A DNA stretch of 64,000 nt from Microterricola viridarii. Its GTDB lineage: Bacteria > Actinomycetota > Actinomycetes > Actinomycetales > Microbacteriaceae. Within the stretch, counting starts at the first letter, position 1, and each line of letters starts with the position of its first letter. The DNA is taken from assembly GCF_900104895.1 (NCBI RefSeq), contig NZ_LT629742.1, positions 496,001 through 560,000 of the forward strand, read 5' to 3'. Position numbers and translations under genes: made by a program. The notes under the pieces were generated by a model that did no database searches, was not told the origin of the DNA, and saw nothing but the letters and a program-made list of their open reading frames with translations. This document shows positions 42,710 to 51,323 of the stretch, piece after piece.

Positions 42710-43621
42710 ATGACTGCCCAGGTTTCCGAGATCTTCGACGCGAGCCAGTGGAGCGAGGTGCCCGGATTCGAGGCGCTCAGCGACATCACCTACCACCAGA
42801 GCCTCGACGGCCGGGTGGCGCGCGTCGCCTTCAACCGGCCCGAGGTGCGCAACGCGTTCCGGCCGCGCACCGTCGACGAGCTCTACGCCGCGCTGGAGGA
42901 CGCCCGGGTCAACCCGCGCATCGGCGTCGTGCTGCTGACCGGCAACGGGCCGAGCCCGAAGGACGGCGGCTGGGCGTTCTGCTCCGGCGGCGACCAGCGC
43001 ATCCGCGGCCGCGACGGCTACAAGTACGCCGAGGGTGAGACGGCATCCGGCATCGACGCCGCCCGCTCTGGCCGCCTGCACATCCTCGAGGTGCAGCGAT
43101 TGATCCGCTTCATGCCCAAGGTCGTCATCGCCGTGGTCCCCGGTTGGGCGGCCGGCGGCGGGCACTCGCTGCACGTCGTGTGCGACCTCACCATCGCCAG
43201 CGAGGAGCACGGCAAGTTCAAGCAGACGGATGCCGACGTCGGCAGCTTCGACGCCGGCTATGGCAGCGCGTACTTCGCCCGCCAGATCGGGCAGAAGAAC
43301 GCCCGCGAGGTGTTCTTCCTGGCCCGCGAGTACTCGGCGCAGCGCGCCTACGAGATGGGCGCGGTGAACGCCGTCGTGCCGCACGCCGAGCTTGAGGCCG
43401 TCGCGCTCGAGTGGGCGCAGGAGATTCTCACCAAGTCGCCGACCGCGATCCGCATGCTGAAGTTCGCATTCAACGCGGTTGACGACGGACTGGTCGGCCA
43501 GCAGGTCTTCGCCGGCGAGGCCACCCGGTTGGCCTACGGCACAGACGAGGCCGTCGAGGGCCGCGACTCCTTCCTGGAGAAGCGCGAACCCGACTGGTCG
43601 CCGTACCCCTGGCAGTTCTAG
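42710..43621 (+). CDS. menB: 1,4-dihydroxy-2-naphthoyl-CoA synthase
   Basis: 303 residues of the crotonase superfamily. MenB closes the second ring by Dieckmann-type condensation of OSB-CoA. Visible are FNRPEVRNAFRPRTVDEL, the oxyanion-hole segments GGWAFCSGGDQRIRGRDGY and GWAAGGGHSLH, and TDADVGSFDAGYGS. TAGGCT (42698-42703) is 6 nt before the ATG. It is followed 5 nt later by menE. Confidence 0.95.
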   Translation: MTAQVSEIFDASQWSEVPGFEALSDITYHQSLDGRVARVAFNRPEVRNAFRPRTVDELYAALEDARVNPRIGVVLLTGNGPSPKDGGWAFCSGGDQRIRGRDGYKYAEGETASGIDAARSGRLHILEVQRLIRFMPKVVIAVVPGWAAGGGHSLHVVCDLTIASEEHGKFKQTDADVGSFDAGYGSAYFARQIGQKNAREVFFLAREYSAQRAYEMGAVNAVVPHAELEAVALEWAQEILTKSPTAIRMLKFAFNAVDDGLVGQQVFAGEATRLAYGTDEAVEGRDSFLEKREPDWSPYPWQF

Positions 43622-43626
43622 GCCGC

Positions 43627-44823
43627 ATGATGACCAGGCCCCTCCGGGTGATGGACGGCGCGGCGGCGCACGCCGTGCTGCTGGCGCTGCGCGCGGCGCT
43701 CTCCGGCGACGGCCCCGCCGTGCTGCCCGCGGCGGCGCCGCTGGGCGAGGCCGTCGAAACCCGCGTGCCGCGCCGGGTCGCCTTGGTGATCGAGACGTCC
43801 GGCTCCACCGGCACCCCGAAGCGGGTCGCGCTCAGCACCGACGCGCTGCTGGCCTCGGCGGCGGCCTCCGCGGCTGCCCTCGGCGGCGCCGGCCAGTGGC
43901 TGCTGGCCCTGCCGACGCACTACATCGCCGGTGCGCAGGTGCTGGTGCGCTCCATCGTCGCCGAGACCGAGCCCGTGATCCTGCCCGCCGGGCACTTCGA
44001 CCCGCTCGTCTTCGCCGAGCACGCCGCCCGGATGGACGCCCCGCTGCGCTTCGTCTCGCTGGTGCCGGTGCAGCTGGCCCGGGTGGTCGAGGCGGCCGAG
44101 GCCGACACCGTTGTGCTCGCAGCCGCGCGCCGCTTCGACCGGATCTTGGTCGGCGGCCAGGCCACGCCGCCCGCACTGATCGCTCGCGCCGAGGCGCTCG
44201 GCCTCCGCGTGACGCGCACCTACGGCTCCTCCGAGACGGCCGGCGGCTGCGTCTACAACGGTGTGCCGCTGCACGGCACCCGGCTGCACCTCGAGGGTGT
44301 ACCGGGCGACGGCGGGCTGATCGAGCTCGGCGGACCGATGCTGGCCGAGGGCTACCTGGCCGCGGACGGCAGCCTGGACGCCGAGCGGACGGCATCCGCC
44401 TTCACCGAGCACCACGGCGACCGCCGCTACCGCACCGGCGACCTCGGTGAGCTGGTCGACGGGCGGCTGCGCGTGCTCGGCCGCTCCGACAACGTCATCA
44501 TCAGCGGGGGAGAGAAGGTCTCGCTCGAGGCCGTCGAGCGTGTGCTGCACGGCCAGCGCGGCTTCGAGTCCGCCGTCGCCGTCGCCCTGGCCGACCCGGT
44601 GTGGGGGCAGGCGATCGTCGTGGCCAGGGCGGATGCCGCCGACACCGGCGACGGCGCCGACCTCGAGCGCGTGCGTGCGGCCGTGGCAGCCGCCCTCGGC
44701 CCCGCGGCCCGGCCGCGCGCCCTGCACACCGTCGCCGAACTGCCGCAGCTGCCGTCCGGCAAACTCGATCGCGCCGCACTCGCCCGGCTGATCGCAGCGG
44801 ATGGTGCGCGAACCCGGGATTAG
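43627..44823 (+). CDS. menE: o-succinylbenzoate-CoA ligase (short actinobacterial type)
   Basis: 398 residues, shorter than typical MenE because the N-terminal part is reduced as in other actinobacteria. The ATP-binding loop is ETSGSTGTPKRVAL (about 56-69), then RTYGSSETAGGCVYNG, YRTGDLGEL, GRSDNVIISGGEKVS and the terminal lysine in LPSGKLDR. It activates OSB for MenB. Its TAG stop forms part of a TAGCAT box used by menA. Confidence 0.9.
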   Translation: MMTRPLRVMDGAAAHAVLLALRAALSGDGPAVLPAAAPLGEAVETRVPRRVALVIETSGSTGTPKRVALSTDALLASAAASAAALGGAGQWLLALPTHYIAGAQVLVRSIVAETEPVILPAGHFDPLVFAEHAARMDAPLRFVSLVPVQLARVVEAAEADTVVLAAARRFDRILVGGQATPPALIARAEALGLRVTRTYGSSETAGGCVYNGVPLHGTRLHLEGVPGDGGLIELGGPMLAEGYLAADGSLDAERTASAFTEHHGDRRYRTGDLGELVDGRLRVLGRSDNVIISGGEKVSLEAVERVLHGQRGFESAVAVALADPVWGQAIVVARADAADTGDGADLERVRAAVAAALGPAARPRALHTVAELPQLPSGKLDRAALARLIAADGARTRD

Positions 44824-44832
44824 CATGGGGGT

Positions 44833-45837
44833 GTGGCAGCATCCTCCCGGCCCTCGAGGCCCAAGCAACAGCGAATGAATCCGGCAGCGACGGGACGACC
44901 CGGCGCAGGGAAAAACGGAGCAGGCAAGAACGGCGGCAAGACGCCGGCCCGGGCGCAGGGCGCGACGGCCGGTGACTGGGTCTCCGGGGCCCGGCTCCGC
45001 ACGCTGCCGCTGGCCATCGCGCCGGTCGCGCTCGGCACCGGGGCGGCCGTCGTCGCCAACGGCAACGGGCACTGGGAACCCGTGCTCGCGGTGCTCTGCC
45101 TCGTCGTCGCCCTCTGCCTGCAGATCGCCGTGAACTACGCCAACGACTACTCCGACGGCATCCGCGGCACCGACGACCACCGCATCGGCCCGGCCCGGCT
45201 GACCGGCTCCGGGGCGGCCGCCGCCAAGCAGGTGCTCGTGGTGTCCTTCGCTTTCTTCGGCCTCGCCGCGCTCTCCGGCCTCGCGATCGTGCTCATCACC
45301 CAGCAGTGGTGGTTGCTCGCCGTGGGCGCCGCCGCCATCGCCGCCGCCTGGTTCTATACCGGCGGCAAGCACCCCTACGGCTACTACGGCCTCGGCGAGG
45401 TCTTCGTCTTCGTCTTCTTCGGCCTCGTCGCCACCTGCGGCACCACCTGGGTGCAGGCCGGCGCCATCAACACCGAGAGCTGGCTCAGCGGCATCGCGAT
45501 CGGGCTCATCGCCTGCGCGGTGCTGATGGTCAACAACCTGCGCGACGTCGCCCCGGACACTGCCGCCGGCAAGCGCACCCTCGCCGTGCTCGTCGGGCCG
45601 CGCGCCGGCAAGGTGCTGTTCTGCGTGTTCCTGTTCGTGCCGTTCGCGATCGCCGGCTTCTTCGCGCTGTTCTACCCGCTCGCCTGGCTGACGTTCTTCG
45701 TGCTGCTGCTGGCCCTGCCGGCTGGCATCATCGCCGCGACGGCGAAGACGGCGCCCGAGCTGATCCTGGCGCTCAAGCTCACCAGCTTCACGGCGCTCGG
45801 CTACGGCCTGGCGCTCGGGGCCGCATTCGCCTTCTAG
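44833..45837 (+). CDS. menA: 1,4-dihydroxy-2-naphthoate polyprenyltransferase
   Basis: 334 residues of the UbiA family with about eight membrane helices. The first Asp-rich motif is NYANDYSDGIRGTDDHR and the second is NNLRDVAPDTAAGKRTLAV. It attaches the polyprenyl chain and decarboxylates DHNA to form demethylmenaquinone. The N-terminal 40 residues are a basic Pro/Ala/Gly-rich cytoplasmic extension. TAGCAT (44821-44826) overlaps the menE stop and lies 6 nt before the GTG start. Confidence 0.93.
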   Translation: MAASSRPSRPKQQRMNPAATGRPGAGKNGAGKNGGKTPARAQGATAGDWVSGARLRTLPLAIAPVALGTGAAVVANGNGHWEPVLAVLCLVVALCLQIAVNYANDYSDGIRGTDDHRIGPARLTGSGAAAAKQVLVVSFAFFGLAALSGLAIVLITQQWWLLAVGAAAIAAAWFYTGGKHPYGYYGLGEVFVFVFFGLVATCGTTWVQAGAINTESWLSGIAIGLIACAVLMVNNLRDVAPDTAAGKRTLAVLVGPRAGKVLFCVFLFVPFAIAGFFALFYPLAWLTFFVLLLALPAGIIAATAKTAPELILALKLTSFTALGYGLALGAAFAF

Positions 45838-45855
45838 GCGCCCCCGGTTCCACGC

Positions 45856-45919
45856 AAAAAACAGGAGGAGAGCCCGGCCGGCCGCACATGCGGCCCGGTG
45901 GGGCTCTCCTCCTGTTTTT
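45856..45919. terminator. bidirectional terminator between menA and the DUF4229 gene
   Basis: AAAACAGGAGGAGAGCCC (45858-45875) pairs with GGGCTCTCCTCCTGTTTT, with a further GC-rich inner stem. A tracts on the left and T tracts on the right make it functional in both directions. Confidence 0.92.
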
Positions 45920-45956
45920 CTGAAGCGGATGCTGCGGCGCGGGCACCGCGCTGCAG

Positions 45957-46277
45957 CTAGCTCTGGCGCGACTCGGGGGTTGCGGGGGTCTCGGCGGCCG
46001 GGGCGGCGGGGGCCTCGTCGAGCGCATCGAGAACGGCATCCTCGACCTCGTCGTCCTCGCGGACGGGCGCCTTCTCGGCGTGACGCACCTCGTAAAGCTC
46101 GCGGGCGACGCTCTCACGCGGCTTGCGGAAGAAGATGAACGAGACGCACAGGCCGATCACGGCGGCCAGCACGGTGGCGATCCACGGGTTCACCTGAATG
46201 AACAGCAGCACGATCAACGGCACAAAGAAGGCCAGCAGCCGTACGACGGTAAAGGTGATCCAGGAGCGCTTATTCAC
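45957..46277 (-). CDS. DUF4229 family membrane protein
   Basis: 106 residues. The basic start MNKRSWITFTVVRLL is followed by two membrane helices (LLAFFVPLIVLLFIQ and WIATVLAAVIGLCVSFIFF) and an acidic cytoplasmic tail (REDDEVEDAVLDALDEAPAA). This is the DUF4229 layout, conserved next to menaquinone genes in actinobacteria; function unknown. TACACT (46289-46284, minus) lies 6 nt before the GTG start, which identifies the start. Confidence 0.82.
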   Translation of the reverse strand: MNKRSWITFTVVRLLAFFVPLIVLLFIQVNPWIATVLAAVIGLCVSFIFFRKPRESVARELYEVRHAEKAPVREDDEVEDAVLDALDEAPAAPAAETPATPESRQS

Positions 46278-46361
46278 CCTTTCAGTGTAGGCGAGAGCCG
46301 CTGGACGCCTGCCGGGCAGACCGCCAGCTTGCTCCCACACTTCGCGGCCTAGACTGGGGGC

Positions 46362-46817
46362 ATGACCCGCCTGCTGTTTGGACTCGCAGTCGCGGCCGTG
46401 GTGCTCACGGTGTACGCGCTCGTCGACGCCGCGCTTTTCGACCGCAGCCGCATCAGGGGCCTTCCCCGCTTCGCCTGGATTCTGGCCATCCTCTTCGTGC
46501 CCGTGATCGGCGCCCTGCTCTGGTTCGTCGTCGGACGCGGCCGCCGAGGCTCCTCGCCGCGCGGCCCCCGCACCGTGGCCCCGGACGACGACCTCGAGTT
46601 CCTCGGCCAGCTCGGCCGAGACGCCCAGCAGGAGCAGCGCATCCGCAGGCTCGAGCAGGAGCTCTCCGACCTCGACGGCGGCACGCCCCGCCCCGGCACA
46701 CCGAACGCGGGCCCCCGGCCCGGCACCACCCCCGGCACCGGCCCCGGCGCCGCAACCCCGGGCGGCAACGACGAGACTGGCGACGCCCCCGGCCCCTCCG
46801 GCTCGCGGGATGCCTGA
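46362..46817 (+). CDS. PLDc_N-domain membrane protein
   Basis: 151 residues. Two hydrophobic segments (LLFGLAVAAVVLTVYALVDAA and FAWILAILFVPVIGALLWFVV) flank a basic loop, as in the phospholipase-D N-terminal domain. The second half is a hydrophilic helix (EFLGQLGRDAQQEQRIRRLE) and a Pro/Gly/Thr-rich disordered tail. TAGACT (46350-46355) is 6 nt before the ATG. Its last 8 nt overlap menD, so it may be translated with it. Function unknown. Confidence 0.78.
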   Translation: MTRLLFGLAVAAVVLTVYALVDAALFDRSRIRGLPRFAWILAILFVPVIGALLWFVVGRGRRGSSPRGPRTVAPDDDLEFLGQLGRDAQQEQRIRRLEQELSDLDGGTPRPGTPNAGPRPGTTPGTGPGAATPGGNDETGDAPGPSGSRDA

Positions 46818-48648
46818 GCGCACCGAATCTGGGCTTCAGCCGGCACTGAGCGCCGCCGAGCCCGCGGGCAGCGGCAGCCCGGCCACTGACTTCGCCTGGG
46901 CGTTGCTCACCGAGCTGGTGCGCCGAGGCGTGCGCCACCTGGTTGTCAGCCCCGGCTCGCGCTCGCAGGCGCTGGCGCTGGCCGCCGCAGAGCTGGAGCG
47001 CCTCGGCGCCGTGCAGCTGCATGTGCGGATCGACGAGCGCAGCGCCGGCTTCACGGCCCTCGGCATCGGCGTCGAGTCCGGGGTGCCCGCCGCAGTGATC
47101 ACCACCTCCGGCAGCGCGCCGGCCCATCTGCATCCCGCCGTGCTCGAGGCCCACCACGGCCGGGTGCCGCTGCTGGTGCTGAGCGCCGACCGGCCGCACG
47201 AACTCCGCGGCATCCGCGCCAACCAGACCACCCTGCAGGATGGGCTGTTCGGGCCCGCCGCGCGCCTGGCGGCAGACCTCGACGCCCCCGACGAGGCGAC
47301 GGATGCCGGCACCGCCGCCGCCCTCGCGGCGCGCGCCTTCGAGTTCGCGGTTGGCACGCCGGAGCCCGGTCCCGTGCACCTCAACCTGGCGCTGCGCGAG
47401 CCGCTCTCCGCGCCAATCCCGCCCGCCGCGCTCGACCGGTTCCGGGCCGAGCTGGACGCCGAGACCGCCCGCGCGGCGCTGCCGGCCGCGGCATCCGCCC
47501 TGCCGGCGGGCGACCCGGTCGCCGAGCCGACGCACATCGAGCGGCGCATCGGCACCGTCGTCGTCGCCGGGGCCGGCGCCGGCCCGGAGGCCGAGGCGTT
47601 CGCCCGCGCCGGGCACTGGCCGCTGCTCGCCGAGGTGTCCAGCGGCTCCCGCTTCGGCCCGAACCTCGTCGTCGCCGCCCGCGAACTGCTCGGCTCGCCC
47701 GAGTGGGCGCCGGAGTTCGGCGAGCAGGTCGACCGCGTCATCGTCTTCGGCCACCCGACGCTCAGCCGCGAGGTGCCGGCCCTGATCGCCCGGCCCGGCG
47801 TCGAGACCGTCGTCGTCGACCCCGTCGGCCGCGAGTGGTTCAACCCGTCGCGCTCCGCCCAGCGCGCATTCGCCGTGCACACCGACGACGGCGCCGCCAG
47901 TGCCGAGGAGCGCCGCTGGGTCGGCCGCTGGGTGCACGCCAGCCGGAGCATCCGAGACGCGGCCGAGAGCCCGGCCGGCTCCGCCGCGACGGCCGACGCG
48001 GATGCCGCCGCCGCGCCGCTGCGCAGTGGGGTCGCCCTCGGCGGCCACGTCGAGAATTTCGCGGCGCAGCGCGAGTACGTCGCCACCGAGTTTCGCGCGA
48101 TCCGGGCTCCGCTCACCCGCAGCAGCCTCATGCAGGCCGTCTGGGCGGCCAGCTGGCCCATGGACCGGCTCGTCTTCGGCGCCAGCCGGCTCATCCGCGA
48201 GGCCGATCGCGTCGTGCCGGGCAAGAAGATCCCCGTGCACGCCAACCGCGGCCTCGCCGGCATCGACGGCACCATCGCCACCGCGATCGGCATCGCCCTG
48301 GCCGCGCCGGAGGGCGCGGGCCTGGTGCGCGTCGTGCTCGGCGACCTCGCCGCCCTGCACGACGTCTCCTCGCTCTTCCTCGGGGTGGGGGAGGAACGCC
48401 CCCGGCTGCAGCTGATCATCGGCAACGACGGCGGCGGCACCATCTTCGACTCCCTCGAGGTGGCCCAGCGCGCACCCGTGGACGCCTTCGACCGGGTGCA
48501 GTACACGCCGCAGGACACCGACTTCGCCGCCGTCGCGGCATCCGCAGGGTGGGCGCACACCCGCGTGACCACCCGCGGCGGCCTGAGCGAGGCGCTCACC
48601 GCGGCCGTCACCGGCCCGACGATCATCGAGGTTCCGCTGCCCCGCTGA
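46810..48648 (+). CDS. menD: SEPHCHC synthase (2-succinyl-5-enolpyruvyl-6-hydroxy-3-cyclohexene-1-carboxylate synthase)
   Basis: 612 residues, a thiamine-diphosphate enzyme that joins isochorismate and 2-oxoglutarate. Visible are VSPGSRSQALALAA, the conserved glutamate region IDERSAGFTALG, TTSGSAPAHLHPAV, and the C-terminal ThDP/metal motif GNDGGGTIFDSL. An Ala-rich stretch (about 395-410) replaces part of the usual linker. It starts inside the preceding PLDc_N gene. Confidence 0.93.
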   Translation: MPERTESGLQPALSAAEPAGSGSPATDFAWALLTELVRRGVRHLVVSPGSRSQALALAAAELERLGAVQLHVRIDERSAGFTALGIGVESGVPAAVITTSGSAPAHLHPAVLEAHHGRVPLLVLSADRPHELRGIRANQTTLQDGLFGPAARLAADLDAPDEATDAGTAAALAARAFEFAVGTPEPGPVHLNLALREPLSAPIPPAALDRFRAELDAETARAALPAAASALPAGDPVAEPTHIERRIGTVVVAGAGAGPEAEAFARAGHWPLLAEVSSGSRFGPNLVVAARELLGSPEWAPEFGEQVDRVIVFGHPTLSREVPALIARPGVETVVVDPVGREWFNPSRSAQRAFAVHTDDGAASAEERRWVGRWVHASRSIRDAAESPAGSAATADADAAAAPLRSGVALGGHVENFAAQREYVATEFRAIRAPLTRSSLMQAVWAASWPMDRLVFGASRLIREADRVVPGKKIPVHANRGLAGIDGTIATAIGIALAAPEGAGLVRVVLGDLAALHDVSSLFLGVGEERPRLQLIIGNDGGGTIFDSLEVAQRAPVDAFDRVQYTPQDTDFAAVAASAGWAHTRVTTRGGLSEALTAAVTGPTIIEVPLPR

Positions 48649-48715
48649 CCGTGCCGCCCTAGCGGCGGGCACCGGCACGCGGCAAGATGGCCCTACGCAA
48701 CCGAGGGGAGCCATC

Positions 48716-49576
48716 GTGGGCCATGCAGCAGAGAGCATCTGGGACGCGGAGCCGGGCGAGAGCCTGCGGGTGGGCCCCGGCTTCGTGCTGGCCGACGTCG
48801 ACACCGACTCGGCCCCCGGCTACCGCGGCGACAAGCAGAGCGCCGGCGATGACCTCGCAGCGGGCGCTGCCGAGTTCGACCAACTGCAGGAGATGTTCTT
48901 CGCGAACAGCCGACTCGGCGATGAGCGCAAGATCCTGCTCGTGCTGCAGGCGATGGACACCGCTGGCAAGGGCGGGATCCTCCGCCATGTCATCGGCGCC
49001 GTCGACCCGCAGGGCGTGCAGATCACCGCCTTCAAGAAGCCGACGGACGAGGAGCTCGCCCACGATTTCCTCTGGCGCATCCGCCCGCACGCACCAGGGG
49101 CCGGGATGATCGGCGTCTTTGACCGCTCGCACTACGAGGACGTGCTGATCGGACGGGTGCGCGAGCTCGCCCCGGCCGCCGAGATCGAGCGCCGCTACGA
49201 CGCGATCAACGCCTTCGAGCGGCAGCTCGTCGACGAGGGCACCACCGTCATCAAGGTGATGCTGCACCTCGGCGCCGACGAGCAGAAGAAGCGGCTGCAG
49301 GATCGGCTCGCCCGCCCGGAGAAGCATTGGAAGTTCAACCCGGGCGACATCGATGAGCGCCTGCTGTGGCCGAAGTACCGGGAGGCGTACCAGGTCATGT
49401 TCGACCGGACGTCAACGCAGGATGCCCCCTGGTATGTGATCCCGGCAGACAAGAAGTGGTACGCCCGGCTCGCCGTGCAATCGCTGCTGATGGATGCCTT
49501 GCGCGGCATGAACTTGAGCTGGCCGGTCGCGGACTTCGACGTCGAGCACGAGAAGAAGCGACTCGCCGCGTCCTAA
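48716..49576 (+). CDS. ppk2: PPK2-family polyphosphate kinase/phosphotransferase
   Basis: 286 residues. The Walker A motif is LQAMDTAGKGG (about 78-88), followed by AFKKPTDEELAHDFLWRIRPHAP, the Walker B-like FDRSHYEDVLIGRV and the lid region KKRLQDRLARPEKHWKFNPGDIDE. PPK2 enzymes transfer phosphate from polyphosphate to nucleoside mono- or diphosphates; the class cannot be set by eye. The GTG start has GAGGGGA upstream. It stands alone between menD and a broken VOC gene. Confidence 0.9.
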   Translation: MGHAAESIWDAEPGESLRVGPGFVLADVDTDSAPGYRGDKQSAGDDLAAGAAEFDQLQEMFFANSRLGDERKILLVLQAMDTAGKGGILRHVIGAVDPQGVQITAFKKPTDEELAHDFLWRIRPHAPGAGMIGVFDRSHYEDVLIGRVRELAPAAEIERRYDAINAFERQLVDEGTTVIKVMLHLGADEQKKRLQDRLARPEKHWKFNPGDIDERLLWPKYREAYQVMFDRTSTQDAPWYVIPADKKWYARLAVQSLLMDALRGMNLSWPVADFDVEHEKKRLAAS

Positions 49577-49618
49577 CCGGCATAAGCGGTTACGGATCGG
49601 GCTTGATCTCAACCTCGG

Positions 49619-49940
49619 TTGAGGCATCGGCGGCACCGAGCTGCGCTTCGTGCCGTTCGGCGCGGGCGCCGCCACACATCCCGTCAACCACCTGGCGATC
49701 ACCGTGCCGCGCAACCAGTTCGCCGCGGCGCGGCACTGGCTCCTGGAACGCACAGCCGTCATCGAGCTGGACGGCGAGAGCGGGTTCGCGCTGGGGGAGC
49801 CGTGGCACTCCGTCTACTTCCTCGGCCCCGACGGCATCATCCTCGAGTTCATCGCCAGGCACGGTCTGCCGAACGACAAGGTCGAGCCGTTCGGGGCTCG
49901 GTGCGACGGTGGCCGCCCGAGCGTGACCGCCCGAGCGTGA
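49619..49940 (+). pseudogene. 5'-truncated VOC-family gene
   Basis: From a TGA at 49619 onward the frame reads GIGGTELRFVPFGAG, then HPVNHLAITVPRNQFAAA and SVYFLGPDGIILEFIARHGL. This is the C-terminal half of the VOC protein group that ends in EFIARH-L-x-N. The N-terminal half, about 80-100 residues with the first metal ligand, is missing. A GTG at 49650 could still give a 96-residue product. The 3' end contains an exact 14-bp tandem duplication (49913-49926 and 49927-49940) that alters the reading frame of the tail. Probably decaying. Confidence 0.65.
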
Positions 49941-49963
49941 CTGACCGGGAGTGGCCGCGCCGG

Positions 49964-51241
49964 CTAGAGCAGGGCGTCGACCATCGGGCGGAACTTCATC
50001 CGGGACTCGGCGAGCTCCTGCTCCGGCTGCGACTCCGCGACGATGCCGCAACCGGCATATGCGCGGATGCCGCCGTCGGCGTCGATCTGGGCACAGCGCA
50101 GCGCGATCGCCCACTCGCCGTCGCCGGCCGCATCCACCCAGCCGACGGGCCCGGCGTAGCGGCCACGGTCGAACGGCTCCAGCTCGTCGATCAGGGCGAG
50201 CGCGACATCCGTCGGCGTGCCAGCGACGGCGGCCGTCGGGTGCAGGGCGGCGATCAGGTCGAGCGAGGTCGAGCCGTCGCTCAGCGTGCCCTCGATATCG
50301 GTGGCCAGGTGCCAGAGGTTCGGCAGCTTGAGCGTGAACGGCACCTCGTCGGCGGCGACGTGGGTGGCGTGCGGGCGCAACGTGGCCAGCAGGCTCTGCA
50401 CGGCGAACTCGTGCTCGTCGTTGTCCTTCTCCGAGGTGGCGAGGGCCACGGCCGCGGCCTGGTCGGAGGCCGGGTCGGGGCCGCGGGAGATCGTGCCGGC
50501 CAGCACGCGCGCGCTCAGATCGCCGTGGTGCGCACGGATCAGCGTCTCCGGGCTGGATCCGACGAGGCCGTCGACGGCGTAGGTCCAGCAGTCCGGGTAG
50601 CCGGCGGCCAGCACCCGCAGCACCCGGCGCAGGTCAGCGCCGGGCGGCAGCTGGCCGACGAGGTCGCGGGCGAGCACCACCTTGCCCACCTCGTGCCGGT
50701 TGATGCGCTCGATCGCCTCGCCCACCAGCTCCAGGTAGCCCTGCGCGTCAAGGGAGCCGGGGCTGAGCGTGACCGAGTACTCGGCCCCGAACGCCCGTGC
50801 GGCGGGCAGCTCGGTCGGCGGCGCGGGCGTCGACGCGGCCGCGGCATCCGCCGTGCCCACCCGGGTGACCCAGCAGGCACCGTCGCGCTTGCCGACGATG
50901 AGCTCGGGCACTATCAGCACGCTGCTCTGGCCGGAGAACGCCGAGAAGGCGAAGGCGCCGAAGGCGAGCAGGCCGGAGCCGGGCACGCCGAGCGGGTCGA
51001 TGACGCTGGCCCGGTCGACGATGGTGCGCCAGGCGGCCGCCGCGTCGGCGAAGCGGCTCGGTCCGTGAAACTCGAGGCGCAGGATCTCCCCGATGCCGGC
51101 GAGACCGTCGCCGCGGCGCTGCCAGAGCAACGGGTCGCGCGCATCGACGAGGGCGGCCAGCTCGGCCAGGTCGTCGACGGGTCCGGGCAACGGCGAGGTC
51201 TCCACGTGCAGAACGGGCAGGCGAGCATCCGAAACAGTCAC
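49964..51241 (-). CDS. menF: isochorismate synthase (menaquinone branch)
   Basis: 425 residues of the chorismate-binding family. The conserved blocks are HEVGKVVLARDL, SSPETLIR, LAGTISRGPDP, HLATDIEGTL, LHPTAAVAGTPTDVAL and the C-terminal YAGCGIVAESQPEQELAES. It converts chorismate to isochorismate, the first menaquinone step. TAGTCT (51253-51248, minus) lies 6 nt before the GTG start. It is divergent from menG with 82 bp between. Confidence 0.9.
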   Translation of the reverse strand: MTVSDARLPVLHVETSPLPGPVDDLAELAALVDARDPLLWQRRGDGLAGIGEILRLEFHGPSRFADAAAAWRTIVDRASVIDPLGVPGSGLLAFGAFAFSAFSGQSSVLIVPELIVGKRDGACWVTRVGTADAAAASTPAPPTELPAARAFGAEYSVTLSPGSLDAQGYLELVGEAIERINRHEVGKVVLARDLVGQLPPGADLRRVLRVLAAGYPDCWTYAVDGLVGSSPETLIRAHHGDLSARVLAGTISRGPDPASDQAAAVALATSEKDNDEHEFAVQSLLATLRPHATHVAADEVPFTLKLPNLWHLATDIEGTLSDGSTSLDLIAALHPTAAVAGTPTDVALALIDELEPFDRGRYAGPVGWVDAAGDGEWAIALRCAQIDADGGIRAYAGCGIVAESQPEQELAESRMKFRPMVDALL

Positions 51242-51323
51242 CGCACCAGACTACGGGCCTGCGTGCTGGGCGATGCCCGGTAACTCTCAGGGAGAACCCT
51301 CCATGCTCGATACACTTGAGTAC

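Noticed and set aside
49650-49940. Intact 96-residue VOC protein starting at GTG 49650
   Set aside because: Homology starts upstream of this GTG and is cut by an in-frame TGA, and half of the fold would be missing, so a pseudogene is more likely.
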